DNA of 64,000 bases from Meandrina meandrites (GCA_963693305.1 OY855903.1:54432150-54496149); one strand, 5' to 3'; shown: positions 1 to 13,015, numbered from the stretch's first letter. Notes: generated by a model not told the origin, from the letters alone. A program made the numbers and translations.

Positions 1-84
1 ATAAGCCTCCCAGCTCAACAGGTTACCGAGGAAAATTTGTTTCAACTTTTCTACAGAAAACTGCAATCATTGTATAGAACTTAC

Positions 85-3000
85 TTTCGTACAAACACTG
101 GTTTTAATCTTGGATTGGCTTCTTCTTCTGAATCTGTGTACTCTTCATACTCTGATGACTATAATAAAATGAATATACATGTAATATTAATTTGATGTAA
201 TGCTTTGTAAGATTACAGGCATTTCTGGAGCAAGAAAAGGAAGGTGGTGGGTTCAATTCCTATCTGTGAACTCAAAATTATTTTTTCTGAGTTCTTTTTT
301 CCACACAATTCTTCCATAAGAAACCAATTCCAAAGAAATTGTTGTGACAATGTTCAGAGCATGTCTAGGTGAGCTGTGAGGTCAAGTCTACATTTAAGAT
401 TAGGACTCCACGGCTTGATCCAAAGTCCAGCACACTAACCACAAGGCCAACACAAAGCAAGACCAGTACAAAGAGTTTGCATGTTGATCACACAGGTAGA
501 CAAACCTCCTCTTCCTCTTCTTCTTCATCTGATTTTGCTTCTTCTTCCAGATCCAATAAGTCCTGCAATAATAGGACAATTCAGGATGTGACCATTTATG
601 ATAACAACAGACAGCTCATTAGAGAAGAACGAAAACAATTAATGTTTGAAATGAGTGTGGAGGCCTTTTGGCAAACTCCTGACTAAGAACTTCTCCAGTT
701 AAGAATGTTAACTTAGATTGAAGAATTGAATGTCAAAGAATACAGTATGTTAACAGGCCCCCACCTTGTTACTAAAAATAATTATTGTACTGATACCTTT
801 TCTGCTTCTTTTTGTCTCGCTCTTTCTCTGAGTACTGATCTTCTTCTTTCTATTGCCTAAACAGCACAAAACGAATCTATTTATGTTTAAATCAATTACC
901 AATGCAACAAATGGGATCAGCCTAGGAGTAAATGTACAGTGCTAATAAAAAGCATTATTTTAGTGGCAAATGTCAACTGAAAGTGAGATGCAAATTATGC
1001 ATAATACAAACCTCTTCATCTAAATCTTCTTCATCACTACAAAATATAAAAGAAAATGTTTTCACTGAACTGTAATAATTGTTCAACACTGTGATTTTTA
1101 TTTGATCATTCCAAAAATGTCTTAAGGTGGCTCATAACAGTTTTCAACATTTTTCCAGCCTTAAAAAAATTCTATCGGAGGGGTTCAGAGCCACCTTACA
1201 TGCATACATTTTTTATGTACAGTAACTTTTCAAAAAATAATTTTTATTGTTAAATACACATGCAAAGGTACTCCCGTCCAACAGAGATCATAGCACATCA
1301 TTCAGGTCTCTCGAGATACAAACAAACCTCTTCTGTAGAACTGTGTTCTCTCTGTGCCATTTCTCTCTCCAATGTCATCTCAGGAGTAGAATAAACATGC
1401 AGGGGTTTCAATAAAATTTGAAGTAGGCAGTTAGTTCGAATAGAGTAGCCGACTGCATCAACAAGGTTTGAAAGGATCTTTCTCTAGTTTCTTCAATTTA
1501 GGGGAAAAAGTAGCCGACTTCTCCGAGCAAAGTAGCCGACACTTTTCGTCGGCCGTCGGTGCTTATTGAAAGCACTGAACATGATAATGATCTTCATCAA
1601 AGATTATACCAGTATGTACCAGTATGTTGAAATACGTGTACAGTACATGTTGAAACTGATAGCACACGTAACAGGGAAAACTGTACATGTAGATGTGGCA
1701 CCAACCTGCTTTCTTCCATTCGTGGTAATCTTCGTTGTTCTCTGTCATCCTATATACACAACAATCAAATATAAAGTTAATACATGTACATGCATATATT
1801 AATAACCAGTCCCAAGGCCGCACTGGGATAATATGGAACCTGTCTTCACAACAGAAAAGAGAGAGCACTGATAATCTTCCTGCACAGTCTTGACCAAGCT
1901 TGGTGAATAAGAGATTTAGAAGACTGTTATGGAAAAAGGCAGAAACTTGACCTGATCTAACACTCAGAAAATAGTTATTTCAGTGGGGGGGGCACATTTA
2001 ATACAATAACTGTAATGCAGCTGTGATTCCAGGTAGCACACAAATTGTAAAACCATCTTACTGACAAAATGGCCATGCAAGGGAGACTTGACAATGGCCA
2101 AACAGATATTTTTAAAAAAAAAATTCAATGTTTGTCTCTAAAGTTTCTATTCTACATGTGAAATCTACCTTTGTAACCATCATTAAATACAATATCTGTT
2201 TTTGAAGTCTAACAAGGCATACATTGTACATTATTCAAGCTCACTTAGCCAAAATCGTTTGTCACTGACACGTTATCTGGCAAGACTTAAAAGTCAAACA
2301 GCGAGTTCAAGATAACAGAAAAATGTGCAAGTACATGTCATGGTCTACATGTAAGTACATGTGTATTTCACACTGGATTCCCAAACCAATCTTCATTTTT
2401 CAGGATTAATTTTTTCAGTGTTTGGAAATCAAAGAAGGATTTCAAGTGTTTGCCTATGTGTATAAGGAAAAAACACAACATCTATCAATGCTCTCTACAT
2501 AGTTTAAAATCAAAACAAAAACACTCCATACTTCTTCTCCTGATGCTTCCTCGTCTCCCATAGCAACTACTTCTGGTTCATGTGGGCGACGTCTGTGTCC
2601 TTCATCCCTGACATGTTGAAGAGGGAAAATATCACTTTCATGTCTGTTTTAAAATACCTTAAAGCAATTCTAAAGGCCTTATTTGATAACTGAATTTCAT
2701 TCAAAAGTTCAAAAAATGTTAGTGGGCGCCTTGCACATGTGTACAGGAGTTTTTGGGTCTTCCTCACTGCCTAATGGCTTTGCCATGCTGATGAGGCCTA
2801 ACAAGGCGGAAACAGCTGTCCACTGCCCGGGTGATATGGTCGTGAGCATGCACGAGATACTAACCATACGACAGCATGTGTTCTGTGATGTCCCCTTACC
2901 TTTTTGTATTTTTTAAAAGGTTGCTATTATTATGTTGTGTCTTTTACAGTAGGTACTATAAGTTATTAATCTTATTATAATTTCACTTTAATTAGGAGCT

Positions 3001-5234
3001 ACATGCAGTATAAAAATAATAATGATAGGCACAGCATAAAAATGATTGCAGAGCTACATGTATATTACAGGCTTCTACATGTACATGTACATGGTGCCAG
3101 AAAGCTGGTAATAAAAGTTCAACTTACATTTCATTATCTTCATCTTTTACTCTCTCCTGAAGTCGTCGCAGTCTCCTGTCTGTCTTTTCTGCTTTCTGGA
3201 ATACCTTTTGAAATAAATATAAAATAATACTAATTATTAAATATGCACAGCACAGGCCAATTTCAAAAGCTCAGTTTCACCACCATGTTGGTTTTTATTT
3301 TACTTAGCTCAAAATACTTGTACATTGTTTTTAATATTTTGATCATAGAGGAACTCCCTTTAAGACATACATGTACACTGTAAGTCTGCACTGGCTTGCA
3401 ATGCTTTACATCAATCAGTCAAGAGCATAGAGGAAGAGAATTATCAGAGATTTACAATCAAAGACTTAATCAGGTGGCTATGGTTGGAGGCGCTTTACTA
3501 TAAGAACAAACTTCGTTTTCTTTCTACAACTATTGATGGTTTGCAACCACATGACAAGACGGCCATGTTGGTGGACAAAACAATAAGTAACTTTTTTGCA
3601 GAATTTGCATGATAAAAAAGTTAAGCTCCCAGCGGAGGGAAATGCTTTGTTCTTGTCCACCAGCATGGCTGCCATGATATCAGCTGCAAGCCAGCAATTA
3701 AGAATATATCTTTTAATCAAACAGCTCTTGTTTGTAATAAGGATTTGCTAAAGTATAGATCATTTTCACTGTCACGCAATAAAAATATAAATTGAAAAAC
3801 CATTGAGTGAATGAGGTCAAGAAAATAGGATATTATAGGACAGAAGTAAAGAAGTAATTTCTCCAAGTTTTAGGTCTGTGCGTTATCCCAAACTTCAGAT
3901 ATTCATCAAAATGTTTTGCACAAATTTACAGAGCCCAGTATGGATCTGCCATATTGGTGTACCTCCGTGGTACACCAATATGGTGGCCGGAAAATGCTGT
4001 ACATGTATACATCTGGAAATTACTTTGGCCGTCTAGGCCACTGATTATCTGAACTGGACAAAGAAAGATTTGCATGAACATATTTCCTGCTACATTAACT
4101 TCTCAAATGGCTCAAAATCACAAGATAAATGTATATTTTTTGACAAACATGATCGTAACTGTGTGTCACGCACCGCCATAACTCTGAAATTCAAAGTGCG
4201 CTGGTTTCCAAACAAAGGACGCTACTGAACTGAAAAGTTACAAACAGATATTATTTTAGTTCCTCTTATGCCTGATTGGCTAAAAACTTTGGTGTCCCTT
4301 TAGTTTTGCATTTTGGTACCTGATGACGTCACGTGAAAACAATCTATTAATAATGTTAGGAATTTTAATTTTAATTTATGCATTTGAATAGTTTTATTCT
4401 AGGACTTTTACATGCTTTTTGCAACTATTACATGTATGTTTTAATACATGTATTTAAAATAATTTGTGCTAGGATTTTTATATCATTTTTTGTTATTTGT
4501 GCTAGATTGCAGAATACCCGGCCCACTGTTTTGCATCTCATTGAATAACTAAAGTGCCTATTGTGTTATGCCTCATTCTTAAAGCGTTCCGACACATGTA
4601 AATAAGTGGGCCGGGTATACTGCAATCACTCCGTTATTTGTAATTAGACATAATTATCCCGGGTATACATCAGCTTAATGCTGCTGGTAACTGACTTGCG
4701 TTACCAAGTAAGTAATGAATTACTATTAATACCTTGTCTATTTCTTGCTCATCAATCTCACGTTCTTTGACAAATGGTTCTCCCAGCACTGCATCATCTT
4801 CATCTTCTTCATCGCTTGAATACTTGGCGTATTCGGGGCTGACATGCAAAATCATAATGGACCATGTAAGCTTACACGTACGAAACAGATCTACACCAGC
4901 GTGACAACAAAAAAGCTTGCATCTTCAACGTGTATAGAAGCACGATCTTACCGTTTACCAGCTACATATCTGCTGACTTTCACTTTCTTCATGGTAAACT
5001 CTCCTGTAAACAATTAAAACCCAACATGACCAATCGAGAAACTTGCCGAAATATAGATGGTATATAGCTCACTGACACGGGATGATCTTTCAGCAGTCTA
5101 TGAACTTAGAATCAAACATGGTTTATGTATCATTACACATCGAGAACTACGCAAATCTACTAACCTTTCTCATTTTTTACAGGAACAGCTCCTGCTGTAC
5201 AGTTTATAGGGGCTCCTCTTGATAAAGGATCCAT
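85..5234 (-). CDS. MFAP1: MFAP1 (microfibrillar-associated protein 1), 5' part of the gene, runs off the left edge
   Basis: MFAP1 is a nuclear, acidic, coiled-coil protein of the spliceosome (tri-snRNP/B complex). Spliced minus-strand exons read, in order, like its N-terminal half. Exon 1 is 5234-5165 (starts MDPLSRGAPINCTAGAVPVK), exon 2 is 5003-4952 (KKVKVSRYVAGKR), exon 3 is 4838-4733 (PEYAKYSSDEEDEDD), exon 4 is 3195-3128 (RRLRRLQERVKDED) and exon 5 is 2607-2532 (HEPEVVAMGDEEASGEE). Further exons are about 1749-1706, 1378-1328, 1036-1012, 562-506 (DLLDLEEEAKSDEEE) and 158-85 (SSEYEEYTDSEEE...PRLKPVFVRK). Exons 1 to 5 join in phase with AG/GT borders. The phase around 1706 and 1328 does not close with the simplest sites, so those borders are provisional. 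The conserved C-terminal half lies outside the window. Confidence 0.9.
3949..3983. repeat. perfect 15-bp hairpin in an MFAP1 intron
   Basis: CCATATTGGTGTACC at 3949-3963 is followed by a 5-base loop and its exact reverse complement at 3969-3983. It lies in the intron between MFAP1 exons 3 and 4. It could be the remnant of a foldback element. No function is evident. Confidence 0.7.
4506..4626. repeat. short inverted-repeat element (MITE-like) in an MFAP1 intron
   Basis: The 22-base ATTGCAGAATACCCGGCCCA(CT) at 4506-4527 is matched in inverted orientation at 4605-4626 with one mismatch. Together they enclose a 121-bp unit without coding capacity. The size and terminal repeats fit a miniature inverted-repeat element inserted in the MFAP1 intron between exons 3 and 4. 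The superfamily is unknown. Confidence 0.6.
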
Positions 5235-5480
5235 TTTAGAGCCTTGAATTGTCTACAATTTCGAGCAAATCGAGTGTTTTCTTCTTTACGATACAAAGCA
5301 GACGAAAATCCGAAAATCCAATATGGCGATCACTACGCACATGCACTTTTCAGTGACACCGCTGACAGAAGCTGGTCAGGACCTTGGGCGCTGATTGTCA
5401 CGCAACCACGTTCCCGGCGTCTACTCCGCTTTCAAGATGGCGGCCGTCCCGTGAAGAGCAAGGGAGATTCTTTCTAGGGA
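5235..5480. promoter_or_regulatory. probable MFAP1 promoter region, with a YY1-like motif
   Basis: This stretch lies directly upstream of the MFAP1 start codon and looks more GC-rich than the surrounding DNA. At about 5434 it contains AAGATGGCGGCC, which resembles a YY1-type core often found at animal transcription starts. A plus-strand splice-donor-like AAGGTACG follows at about 5487, so a divergent 5' exon may start here. I see no TATA box. The promoter role is inferred from position. Confidence 0.4.
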
Positions 5481-5639
5481 AGTCAAGGTACGTTTGTACT
5501 TTACTAAAGTATGGTTGTTCATTTCTGCACTTAAATAGATAAACGAAATTATTTTGCTCTAAACAAACCTCTTTATAATCGCAAATAACTCGTAAAGCAG
5601 TGTAGCGCGCCGCCACTTTCCCGGGCCAGACGAATAATT

Positions 5640-8015
5640 ACCTTTTAATTTGAATTTTGGAATATTCATGAATTGCAAACCTGACGGACTAGGCAAAAGA
5701 TTTTACAAAAAATGTGAGAGATTACACTGTTTTTACATGTAAACGGGTGTATTTAGACACTGATTTAGATAAATATATGGCAAACTAAAAATTGTAGGTT
5801 TCTCACCCAGACCATATCCCTCAGTTAGGGAAAGATCATTTCTCACACACTACTAGGAGCCATGCCAAGCCGAGCCATGCAGCCTGACCTTTATTGATAC
5901 TAACATTGTAATAACACATTACAATCGGGCAAATAACTGGAAACATTTTTTGGAGGAAAAAAACCTGAGGAAACTGGCGAAAAGCTCATAACTCAACAGG
6001 GACTCAGTAGAATGAACTGGCAACACCTTAACCGATATTATACACTTTTCCAAAAACAAGGACAAACACTTTAAGGGTGGGTGAACGGGCATGTCAGGCA
6101 ATGGCGGATTGCAAAAAATAAACGGAACTTAGCACTGAGCAATGTGACCTTATACCCCTCACACACTAGAACCCAGGCCCCAACAGTGCGAGAAAAACGT
6201 TTTCCACTTGTTTTGTGCCTCAGCCAGCTGAAGACCACACTTAATATGGAGGGGGAGGGTATGAAGATATTGAGAAGGCCCCTGAAGATTTTGGGGGGTA
6301 TATAGGGGGGAGGGGGGGATGGGGCTGTGAAAATGTTGAGGTCACAAGTGGGTGGTGGGGGATGGGGGGGATACACAATTTTTTTCTTGATATGAACAGA
6401 GTATTTTTTGCTTATAAATAATAACAAGTGAGTTTCCAGTCTATATAAACAAAAACATTCTTTATTTCCATTCATTAACTGTCCAAAACATTCTCCTTTT
6501 GGGTGTCATCATTGTCAATGTTATGTTCTTTATTACCGTCTTTGCCATCACCATCTTGTTGTTTTTCTCTTTTTTTTTATTGATAGAATCATCCTTGGCC
6601 AATTTCCTCATTCTTAATAGGGCCAAATATGCTTCAGTTTATTATATGTCATCAGTAACGTCCATTTGGATGAGACATTCCAGTGCTTTGAAGTGGAATC
6701 ATGGGAGCAGCTTAATATTGTGTCCAGCTAAGAAGGAATCAGCAATCTTTTCCGCATGAGTTAGCAAAATCAACCTGTGAGCTTGCTTGATTCTCATTTT
6801 CTTTTCCGGTTTGCCTTGTTGTTCTTTCATTCTCCTCTTTACCTGTTTCCTTTCTTGAGCAGCAATGGTTTCACTATTGAAACGAGTTTTTCATGCTGCA
6901 GTGTACTCTGATAACTTACTTTTTTGTCCAGCTTTTGAAAAGTTTCATTCAAAAGTCAGGTTCACTACTTTCCCATTTTTGGTACATGATTTGCATCATA
7001 CAGTGAATGCTTGTGCTCTTCATTGGATGCTGCCTTAAATTGTGGATAGTTTAGAGTGGCACTTCTTGACATCCACTGGTGTTGGTTTTGATGGAACCTC
7101 CTTGTACTTTCTTAAATCAAGAATGAAGCCATCATTACTCTCCAAATTCAGTTTCTCATCAAAATATCAGCATTTTTATTGAATTCTATGGATTTAAACT
7201 GGGCAAAGCATTGACATCATAAATTCCAAAATGGCAGCGCACAGGAAATTTACAACTATGGAATTTGTAGTCCCAAGCACAGAAAAAAAAATCATGTAGT
7301 GGATTGAGCCCTCATTGCACCTGCACTCAATCAGGGCTTAGCACCCTTGAAAACTGGAGTTTTATATTTATATATTTATATTTATATTTGTCCCTTCCTA
7401 CTTACAGACTTCACCCTTTAACATGCATAACATACAAATTCTCCTGACTGATCTCCACACACTTTCTTATAGTATAAGTTGGGAGAATTTGTTAAAAGAT
7501 CAAAGCAATTTCCTTTTGGTGATTATTTTATTAATTCTCATAACCTTTTTTCTTTATTTAGTATTGATTGTGTGAGGAGAAATTTGATTTTGGTCACCCT
7601 TGAAACTTAAAGGGATAATGAAACCCTTACAGAGGTGTTTGTAGACCTAAAAATGTCACATCAAGCCCTGAGAATGTAACCCAAAAAATCCCTTTATTTT
7701 CTGTATAAACATATGAAGTAAAACACCAAGAGAGTGCATGCAAGAGCTTGTACATTAATTGATGATGTTCAAAATCAAGATTGTTAGTCCCCCAAAAGTC
7801 CTTGCAAAAAACTTTATTTACTAAAACATCTACCTGGAAAAATAACTAAAAAACGAAATACCAAATTCCTAATTTTAACCTAAAAAAGGCCTTTGCACCC
7901 AAACATCATTAATATTCCTGATTACCCCTCCTATGAGTTAAACTTCCCTGTCTCTCGCCACCATCCATGCTTATTTATTACGGAGTATTAATGTCAATCA
8001 TTATTAATATATGAA

Positions 8016-8049
<34 letters not shown>

Positions 8050-8300
8050 GTAATAGTAATACAGTGATAATAGAATCTTTATTCTTCTCAAGATAAAAAT
8101 ACATATCTTAAGTTACATAAAATACATGAAAAATATACAGAAAGATACGAAAAAATTATATTTGAAAAGATGCCTATTTAAAAAATACATTCTTAAATCT
8201 ATCCAAATTTATTTCTGGCCGATGGGCAGTTCTATTTCTAAGATTACACTTTGTCTCTTTCTTCTTCGAAATTATTTTACTTAGTGGGCAATCGGTATCA
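5640..8300. other. gene-poor stretch with a G-rich patch and a microsatellite
   Basis: I see no ORF here that looks like a gene. The stretch holds a G-rich low-complexity patch at about 6245-6375, whose G-runs at 6293-6324 could form a G-quadruplex. An ATA/TAA microsatellite lies at 8015-8062. The rest is AT-rich sequence with frequent stops in all frames. Confidence 0.6.
8015..8062. repeat. (AAT)n microsatellite
   Basis: The sequence is an uninterrupted AAT trinucleotide run followed by TAG/TAA variants at its right end. It is a simple repeat without coding meaning. Confidence 0.9.
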
Positions 8301-8332
8301 GCTGAGCATACCTTGAAGAGCTTCCTATCTGC

Positions 8333-11300
8333 CTAAATTGTAGACAAAGGTTGCCCTGCAGGTGCTGGTGGTAGTATCACCTTCACAATCATTTGCTGGA
8401 TTTCCAGTTTTAACATTTCTTTGTTGTACCCTTCTGGGATTTTTTCAAGTTGATTGCAAACGTACTGGTAAAAGACATTATCTGCATCAGATGCATCATG
8501 TTGTCTTGGCTGTTTCAGCTCTGCAAGGCAATTAGACAGCAGCTTATCCTCCAAGGCTGCAGATCTCTTCTTTTTCATTTTTAGAAGAGCCAAGAGTTTG
8601 TTTCACAGGAAAGATGCAATTTTCTGGGGCTAAGTTGATCTATCCTTAAAACATACAATGTACAGGTTTAAGGTCACACCTGGCAGAAAAATAAATTGGC
8701 TGGCTACTGGGTGAGGTTTCTTTGTGGGGCTGTGGACTGGGATAAGTACTGTTCTTTGCTGGTCTTCCTCCCCTGCAACAACAACAACAACAACTTTTTT
8801 TATACACGGTAAAAGGTTTAAAGCTACTAAGCTTGTGGCCCGTGTACAACTTAAAATTTAAAAGCACATAGAAAATTATATCATAACAATATTAAAACAA
8901 TACAAAATTGACTGCTTATTACAATTTAAAAATTCAATTAAATTTCAAAACATCTTTCAGTGGGATTGTCTGTGTGGATAACGCCTCAAAGGTGATACTT
9001 CAGAGAATTTTCTTTCCTCTGCGTGTAATATCAAGCATGTGTTGGGAAAGGCATTGCATTGCAAATAATGGATCCCCTATGGGCATTAAAGTGCTTCATA
9101 TAGTTGGATAGCAATGGAAAATGGTTGGCTTGCTGGCGTCCCATACAATGTTGGCGTTCCTGTGCTTGTAACCATGGAGCTAAAAGTGACGGGGCAGCGG
9201 AAGATGGTCGAGTTGCAGCCATTCCTATATTTGGAGTTCTCGTTGTTGTTCCTGTGGTGTCAAATGTAACATGGAAGCTGAGATAGGTAGTCAGTTGGGT
9301 TGCTGCTGTTGGTGTTCCTGTGCTGTTAACCGCAATGCGGGAGTTGAATTAGACAGGTGGTTGGGTTGCTGCCATTGGTGTTCCTTTGTTGTTAACTGCG
9401 ATAAACAGGCGGTTGGGTTGCTACTGCTGGTGTTCCTGTGTCTTTAACCACAATCCTCAAGCTGAGATAAACAGGTGGTTGGGGCGCTGCTGTTGGTGTT
9501 CCTGTGCTGTTAACCACAATGCGGGAGCTGCAATAGACAGGCAGTTGGGTTGCTGCCGTTCCAATAACTGCTGCCTGTCCTGTATTTGTCCTGTCTTAGA
9601 AGAGAAGCTGATGGAGAGGGGTGGTTGGTTTGCTTCTGTTGCTGTGAAAATTGGTGGCCCTGTGTTTGCAGCCCCAAAAGCGGAAGTGGAGGTGTTAGAA
9701 GTAGGAAAATGCACTGGTGGTCAACCAGGAGGTGGCATTGATTGACCTGTTGGACGACTTTCAGTTGACATGATCCGCTTCAGCTGTTCAGTAGATAGTG
9801 ATTTCTGATGGAACATTTCATCATTTTCATTGGCATTAAATTTCTTCACCATTACCCAAATGACGTGCATGCCAATGTCTTTGACAGACACCATGCCACA
9901 GTCACAGTTAGGGTTTTGCTGATTTCTACGAGCCCTATGTGCCCATTGTCTAGGAGCTTGTACACTTTTTTCAAAGACCCAACATCAAAAACTTGTGTCA
10001 GTGTGATAGACTTTGATTTTTGGCCATTGCAAGGGACTTTTCGAACACTTTGCTCCTACTGTTCCATTTTCTGAATGTGGACTTTGCCATTTTTTTTTTT
10101 ACCTTTTTTTGGTGCATTTTCAGATTCTGATGAAGAATCGGTTAAGTTCTCCTCATCCTTGTCAACTGAGACTCCTGTTCTCGTGGTTGAACAGATGATT
10201 GAGTAATAGAAAAACTTTGTTTCCTTGCCAAATTCCAAAGAGCTTATTCATGTCACTTAGCTCATCTAAGCTAATATTCAATTTATTACACCAAGAAATG
10301 AAATCCAGTCAGAAACTCTCTGTGGCATCATTCTAGATGTAAATCAGGTTGCCAATAATGCCTCAGCCAGTCTACAACACATTCTTGTTCGGGCTTTTAC
10401 AGCCCTCAAGTTTTTGTGGAGATTTTCATTTCTTGTTGAGCTGCCCCCTAGAGGAATCCTTGACAAACAGCCTCTTTAGATATCAATCTTCAAATGTTCT
10501 ATTTCATGCTCAACATTTCCATTCAAAACAGCCTCAGCATTGCCATAATTGACATCTATCAATCTCTCTGTAAGACACTCAAGGTTCCTCATTATAGTTT
10601 GCTCATCTGATGTATCCATTTCTCATATCACCTTGGTCTGCATCAGCTCGGAAAATCATCTTAAAGTCATCTATGAAAGATGAGGACAGGCAGTGCCGTC
10701 TATCCATGGGCACTTTCAAGGAAGAACTTTTGGCAACACTTTCGTAAAGTGGACTGAAGAATTGGCACTGCCAGATTCTTCCATCATGTGAGCAGCAAGC
10801 ATTGACAGCTGCCAACCAGTTAGCTTTGCAAGCATATCCATCACTTTTTGTGGAATGACAGGAGGGTGACCTTGTTTTTCGTTTTGTGCTGTTGGGGTAT
10901 TTTCCTTGCCAGAAGGGCTCGCCAGGTAGGAATCGATAAGCATCCTCTGCCTCATCAACAGTTGTAAATTTTTTATGCAAGTGGTTGACCACTCTTTGCC
11001 GAATTGACTGTGCTGTAAAAGAGAATAATAATATTTAAAGTTAATAGAGTGTGATTGTTTTCCCTAAAAGTTGACAAAAAATGTAATAGAAGATCAACAG
11101 TACATCCTCATGTATAAAGATACACAATTAATTAAATTAATAAAACTTGAGATACTTTGACTAAAAACCGTCCATCTGTGAAGAATTTCATTTTATTTTT
11201 TGCAAATCCAATCTGAAGTATGATGATCAGATTTAATGTACCTTGCTGCCAGACTCCAGTACTCAGCTTCTGATCTCATGGCTGACCACTCGTTCTCAGA

Positions 11301-11430
11301 GGCCTGTTCATCTTTGTGCAAGGCAATTAACTGAATTGTGGCCCAATCTTCAGCTTCAGACCAAGGATACTTCTTTGCAGGACTTTCTTGTGGAGAAGTA
11401 ACAATTATCGTTTTCTGTAGAACTCCCTTG
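8333..11430 (-). pseudogene. decayed gene with a SANT/Myb-like N-terminus, Gln/Pro-rich repeats and a BESS-like C-terminus
   Basis: Minus-strand pieces read in a consistent order. At about 11415-11235 is a tryptophan-spaced helix segment (KKYPWSEAEDWATIQLIAL ... EYWSLAARYI) like the SANT/Myb-like domains of animal regulators and transposon accessory proteins. At 10992-10603 is a charged region split over two frames. At 9714-9040 are Gln/Pro/Ala repeats with phrases like QQPNHLFI, broken by stops. At 8593-8333 is an 86-residue segment ending in a BESS-like helix (VFYQYVCNQLEKIPEGYNK) and a natural stop. The frame breaks suggest a pseudogene or several unrecognised introns. Calling this a single gene is inference from order and strand. 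Confidence 0.4.
9286..9560. repeat. degenerate tandem repeat of about 65 bp
   Basis: The phrase GGTTGGGTTGCTGC, followed by TTGGTGTTCCTGTGCTGTTAA (20-21 bases, with substitutions), recurs about five times. Spacing is roughly 60-70 bases and some units carry small deletions. On the minus strand it encodes the Gln/Pro/Thr-rich phrases of the decayed gene described at 8333-11430. Confidence 0.7.
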
Positions 11431-11734
11431 ATGCATGGTGAAGGCCACTATAATAATATGGACAAAAACAGATGGTAATGTCAATGAGCATTAAAAAATT
11501 ATAACCATGTATGGTGGTTTGGGCCCAAGTAGACCAAAGAGCTTAGGCATAAAACAACAACAATATTTATTCCTGCTACCATTTCTCCGACCACATGCTA
11601 TCTGTTATGCATCCCATCATACACAAGGGATCATGTGACTGACATGTTACTTTTGGTTACAATAGAAACAGTACATCTCCCCCTCAGTTATTACAAATGT
11701 TAGTACTAGAGAAAAATAAATGAAAAGTATTACA

Positions 11735-12600
11735 AAAAACACCTGAATCGCCCAGCAAAGGGTTGGGTGGAGTCTCTGGCACCTCTGCTGGTGGCTGGCT
11801 TGCGGTTGTCTTTGGATGCGTTTGTTCCACCTGGTCTGGCTCCTGGGGTAGTTGTGTTGGCTGTACTTGGTCTTCCTTTTCAGTGGTTTCAGGTGCAACA
11901 AATTTCTACATGTGGGCTATGTTTGTCATTTTATTGTTTCCATTGATATCTTCCAGTATGACAGCATTTCATCTTTGTGAACGACTTTGTATGGCTCAGG
12001 TTCATAATTGGGTGACAGTTTGTTCTCTCGAGCCTGTTTCAGTAGGACTTGATCACCCTCTTCAATGTTGCTGAATTTTGCAGCGCGTGTTCTGTCTGCA
12101 TACTCCTGTCTATGTTAAGCACGAGCATCCCTCTCTTTTAAGACCAGTTGCCACTGTGCTTCAGTGGCTCGATCCTTGGGGATTTGAACTTTTGGAAGTT
12201 TGTCACACAGCTTCCTCCCCATCAGTAGTTCTGCAAGTGATATCCCAGTAGCAGTATGAGGGGTAACTCTGTATTGGAATAGAAAGTCTGCGAGTGCTTT
12301 TCGCTAATCTTTACCCTCTAGGAGCGTGATTCTCACGATTTTCGGTAAGGTCTCATTGCAACGCTCTACCTCTCCATTGCTAGATATTTTAGGAATCCCT
12401 TGAATTCCTTGGATGCAAATGGAGGTCCGTTAACACTACGGACAGTCTCTGTTAGGCCTCCATGGACTTGATTACATGTTGTGCATCTGTTTTCTTGAGA
12501 AGGACAGCTTTGATCCAGCGAGAGTAGTAGTCCACAACTACCAGGAGGTGATCTCCACTTGTAATCTCGAGAACACGGCAGGGCCAAACCACCCCTCTTG
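11735..12600 (-). pseudogene. decayed Gypsy-type retroelement integrase
   Basis: The minus strand reads as an integrase core and C-terminal tail of a Ty3/Gypsy-like retroelement. The segment DHLLVVVDYYSRWIKAVLLK (about 12550-12490) carries the first catalytic Asp context. NGPPFASKEFKGFLKYLA (about 12425-12370) matches the second block, where the usual Asp-Asn-Gly is damaged to Val-Asn-Gly. FLFQYRVTPHTATGISLAEL and LMGRKLCDKLPK follow at about 12290-12190. Stops and frame changes separate the blocks, so it is inactive. No reverse transcriptase or LTR was found next to it, so this is a fragment. Confidence 0.75.
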
Positions 12601-12643
12601 TGGGTCTTCGGGAGCGCGAGGTGGGTTATGGGTAAAACTCAAG

Positions 12644-13015
12644 ATGGCGGTAAATTCAGAATTGCTACAACAAAAATCCAAGATGGCCGCCAAAGTAGAG
12701 TTTACTGAAAAGCTTCGAGCTGCTTTGCAGCGTGCCAAAACTGACTGTCTATCTGAAATTTCAACTGGGAAAGGAATAAAAGAAGTGAACGACTTCTTTA
12801 AAGAGCTTGATGGTGCCGCAGGAGTTTTGGAACACAAATACAGCCAGCGCTCCAGAGATAGCAACATCCAGCGAACAAATTTTGGTCATGAATTTAGTGA
12901 AACGAACACCCAAATGTTGTACAAAATCACTGATTTGCGAAAGGCCAAGTATTTATACACGAGAATGGACATTAACGGGGCTGAAGTAGACCGGGAAAAT
13001 ATTTTAAAAAAGTAA
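12644..13015 (+). CDS. small hypothetical protein, 123 residues
   Basis: The ORF opens at the ATG within AAGATGGCGG. It encodes a mostly helical, charged product (MAVNSELLQQKSKMAAKVEF ... ENILKK) without signal peptide or membrane segment. The start is chosen at 12644 because upstream codons overlap the decayed Gypsy integrase on the other strand. Just downstream, 13024-13155 reads CEMERCEVIILDEKPLELKF in another frame, which could be a second exon or a frameshifted tail. I do not recognise the family. It could be a real host gene or part of a mobile element. Confidence 0.35.
   Translation: MAVNSELLQQKSKMAAKVEFTEKLRAALQRAKTDCLSEISTGKGIKEVNDFFKELDGAAGVLEHKYSQRSRDSNIQRTNFGHEFSETNTQMLYKITDLRKAKYLYTRMDINGAEVDRENILKK

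Noticed and set aside
369..686. Plus-strand Ser/Thr-rich ORF
   Set aside because: It is antisense to an acidic MFAP1 exon (506-562), and its serine runs come from complementing GAA/GAG codons.
6071..6475. Minus-strand ORF rich in Pro
   Set aside because: It is produced by the G-rich low-complexity patch. No domain or start context supports it.
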